A stretch of 5,601 bases of DNA from Candidatus Heimdallarchaeota archaeon (GTDB lineage: Archaea; Asgardarchaeota; Heimdallarchaeia; JABLTI01): NCBI GenBank assembly GCA_030667035.1, contig DAOUWQ010000125.1, forward strand, positions 1 through 5,601, in the 5' to 3' direction. Position 1 is the stretch's first letter. Each line of letters opens with the position of its first letter. The translations under genes were made by a program, and so were the position numbers. Below, piece after piece: positions 5,519-5,601 of this stretch. The notes beneath the pieces are model-generated. The model searched no databases and was not told the DNA's origin. It saw only the letters and a program-made list of their open reading frames with translations.

Positions 5519-5601
5519 TTATTGTTTCACCATATCCCTCAGTACAGTATGTAGAATTCCGCCATTCTTATAATAGTCAATTTCAACTTCAGAATCAAGT
5601 C
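5519..5601 (-). CDS. acnA: Aconitate hydratase, C-terminal end only (AcnA/IRP type)
   Basis: Reading leftwards from the right edge, the minus strand encodes 26 residues, LDSEVEID followed by YYKNGGILHTVLR and DMVKQ, then TAA at 5519-5521. This closely resembles the end of AcnA/IRP1-type aconitases (Bacillus CitB ends similarly, with YYRHGGILQMVLR), and not the mitochondrial or AcnB types. The fragment is the last part of the swivel domain. The full enzyme is usually about 870-900 residues and isomerises citrate and isocitrate using a [4Fe-4S] cluster; its catalytic and cluster residues lie outside the window. The gene is transcribed towards the tRNA thiolase gene, whose stop ends at 5513, leaving 5 bp between the two. 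The rest of the gene was not seen, so intactness is unknown. Confidence 0.85.
   Translation of the reverse strand, partial: LDSEVEIDYYKNGGILHTVLRDMVKQ

Overview
The window looks like chromosomal DNA of an AT-rich archaeon (GC judged by eye at about one third). Three things point there. First, several products belong to families that are mainly archaeal: a COG2108-type radical SAM protein, a COG1665-like nucleotidyltransferase, and a site-2 protease with a GAFVEPDE segment. Second, good Shine-Dalgarno sequences are rare. Third, one gene has a TATA-like element about 23-30 nt before its ATG, as in leaderless archaeal transcripts. The right edge carries the tail of a bacterial/IRP-type aconitase. 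This suggests an archaeon with at least part of a TCA cycle; low-GC Asgard lineages or Thermoplasmatota would fit, but the lineage cannot be settled from this window.

Layout. At the left edge a plus-strand reading frame ends at 73, possibly the last residues of an unrecognised gene. Four genes then run leftwards on the minus strand. In transcription order they are a nucleotidyltransferase-fold protein (3071-2352), an uncharacterised radical SAM enzyme (2316-1180), an orphan four-helix membrane protein (1137-460), and a small winged-helix DNA-binding protein starting at TTG (388-62). The first two are 35 bp apart and probably form one transcription unit. The membrane-protein gene appears to have its own promoter, with a perfect 8-bp inverted repeat lying across its TATA element. 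A 205-bp divergent intergenic region (3072-3276) separates these genes from two plus-strand genes. Those are a PDZ-containing intramembrane zinc protease (site-2 protease, 3277-4455) and, 44 bp later, a TtuA/Ncs6-family tRNA 2-thiolation enzyme (4500-5513). The window ends in the 3' end of aconitase on the minus strand (5519 to the edge), which converges on the thiolase gene with a 5-bp gap.

How the genes work together. The protease, tRNA thiolase and aconitase are housekeeping-type genes with no obvious shared pathway. The thiolase and the radical SAM protein (and distantly the aconitase) are Fe-S proteins, which is suggestive at most. The least understood parts are the nucleotidyltransferase/radical SAM pair, and the membrane protein beside the winged-helix regulator with its palindromic promoter. 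I see no mobile element, CRISPR array, tRNA, rRNA or defence cassette, and no clear evidence of a new system. The most checkable leads are the palindromic promoter elements and the radical SAM/nucleotidyltransferase pairing.
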